From Gemmatimonadota bacterium (GTDB taxonomy: Bacteria; Gemmatimonadota; Gemmatimonadetes; Longimicrobiales; Gaopeijiaceae): 42,242 nt of DNA. The stretch covers positions 1 through 42,242 of the forward strand of contig JBBEBG010000005.1 of the NCBI GenBank assembly GCA_040882465.1, read 5' to 3'. Below the pieces are notes generated by a model. That model saw nothing but the letters and a program-made list of their open reading frames with translations, ran no database searches and was not told the origin of the DNA. Positions 41,455 to 42,242 of the stretch are shown here, in pieces; the first letter of the stretch is position 1; every line of letters begins with the position of its first letter. A program made the translations under genes and the position numbers.

Positions 41455-42242
41455 ATGCGCACGAGTCGCGTGGTGTCCTTCTTCAGTGTTTTGGTTAGTC
41501 TTGCGGCTTCCTTGTTCGCCACCAGATCGGCCACCACCGCACAGGAACCACAACTGGTGATCACTCCGGTTTTGGAGTTGGCTTCCTCCGAAACGGTCTT
41601 TGCTTACGCCCGTGTTTCTCCAGACGGCACGAAGGCGGTGTTTACATTGCAAGACCGCGAGCAAGCGTCGATGGCCCTCCATGTGGTGGATTTGTCAAGT
41701 GAAAGGCGTCTGTTTGTGGAGCCGGGTATCGATGGCTATTGGTCTCCGGAAGGCGATAGGGTGATTTACCGAAGCGGAATGCCCGGAGCAGGTGTCAGCA
41801 TTCTTCATATGAACACCGGCTTCGTTAGTCGCCGCATTGGACCAGAGTCACTTGGTGACTACCCGAGTTGGGGCTTACTTGACGGACGCGACGTCATCTT
41901 GACGATTGACGGAGAGTACTATTTTCGCCGGGGCGATATCGCTGAGGCCGATGCGTTGCCGATGGAGGCTTGTCCCGATATTGGAGTGGGCGATCGGCCA
42001 TTGCTTTCTAAAGACGGTACGCGGGTGTCTGTTTTTGTTAACGGCTCCGTGGTCGTTCGCAATTTGATGGGATGCGACGAAGTGTTTTTTACAGGCGAGC
42101 TGGGCGCCAAGGCCGACTTTTCTTTCGACGGTAGATACATCGCTTTTCATTCACCACGATTGGATGGATTCGGATACGAGATCAAAATCGTCGACCTCGA
42201 GGCGCGCACCGTGCGAACACTTAGCGACTTGGAAGGTTCTAG
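41455..42242 (+). CDS. secreted PD40/TolB-like beta-propeller protein, truncated by the window edge
   Basis: An open frame of at least 262 codons starts two bases after the previous stop and runs off the right edge. It opens MRTSRVVSFFSVLVSLAASL with a signal peptide cleaved near TTA-QEP. The rest shows PD40/WD40-like units: FAYARVSPDGTKAVFTLQD, GYWSPEGDRVIYRSG, PSWGLLDGRDVIL, SFDGRYIAFHS. These match TolB-type propellers. The C-terminal part is missing, so a fused catalytic domain (as in dipeptidyl peptidase-like proteins) cannot be excluded. Its close spacing suggests translation coupled to the upstream propeller gene. Confidence 0.72.
   Translation, partial: MRTSRVVSFFSVLVSLAASLFATRSATTAQEPQLVITPVLELASSETVFAYARVSPDGTKAVFTLQDREQASMALHVVDLSSERRLFVEPGIDGYWSPEGDRVIYRSGMPGAGVSILHMNTGFVSRRIGPESLGDYPSWGLLDGRDVILTIDGEYYFRRGDIAEADALPMEACPDIGVGDRPLLSKDGTRVSVFVNGSVVVRNLMGCDEVFFTGELGAKADFSFDGRYIAFHSPRLDGFGYEIKIVDLEARTVRTLSDLEGS

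Noticed and set aside
1-42242. CRISPR array, rRNA or tRNA genes
   Set aside because: No regularly spaced direct repeats, no conserved rRNA segments and no cloverleaf with a GTTCGA-type T-arm in a plausible setting were seen.

Overview
This window is a high-GC bacterial chromosome segment, roughly 65-70% G+C over positions 1-37,000 by eye. Genes are tightly packed and often overlap. The gene families fit Gemmatimonadota or a close relative: a DUF222-type protein, PPC-repeat and beta-propeller exported proteins, exported PQQ and alpha/beta hydrolase enzymes, type III glutamine synthetase and an EF-G2 paralogue. This placement is inference; no rRNA or tRNA gene is present to confirm it.

Layout. 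1-106: start of a DUF222/HNH-type gene (minus strand). 107-634: no gene. 670-3948: molybdate operon (XRE/PBP-fold regulator, modA, modB, modC). 4017-6476: PPC-repeat exported protein and NDH-2. 6442-9455: metY (minus), fatty acid desaturase (plus), DUF420 membrane protein (minus). 9562-13508: hybrid histidine kinase coupled by ATGA to a DUF4105/Lnb-like membrane protein. 13486-16450: minus-strand pair of a P-loop ATPase and an M20-fold protein, both missing key catalytic residues. 16621-22279: nitrogen assimilation block amtB, PII, glnA (GSI), glnN (GSIII), with two strong hairpins between the two synthetases. 22340-25239: citrate synthase and an atypical ketosynthase (minus, overlapping). 25578-28097: small hypothetical and EF-G2-like GTPase. 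28244-31018: PQQ dehydrogenase and quinone oxidoreductase, convergent on a perfect hairpin. 31223-36385: exported SDR, DAHP synthase (minus), dienoyl-CoA-reductase-like SDR and a secreted alpha/beta hydrolase.

36386-37426 is a decayed junction holding a fragment of a metallo-beta-lactamase-fold gene (minus) and the C-terminal end of an IS91-like transposase (plus) broken by a +1 shift at a C9 run. Beyond it, base composition falls (some lines near 50% G+C) and gene content changes: an unusual double-HTH regulator, a truncated membrane-anchored DsbA-like protein (CPYC), a small exported peptide with six cysteines in two CWxxC motifs, a full-length membrane-anchored DsbA-like protein (CPAC), a secreted six-bladed beta-propeller, and a PD40/TolB-like protein running off the end. 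This island (about 37.4-42.2 kb) is the best candidate for an undescribed system: an exported disulfide-rich peptide with its own oxidoreductases and extracellular propeller proteins. The association is inferred from gene order and motifs only.

Several proteins carry familiar folds with altered active sites: the M20 protein, the ATPase, the PII protein (Val at position 51 instead of the uridylylated Tyr) and the EF-G paralogue (degenerate G4 motif). These are visible directly in the translations and are listed as separate findings.
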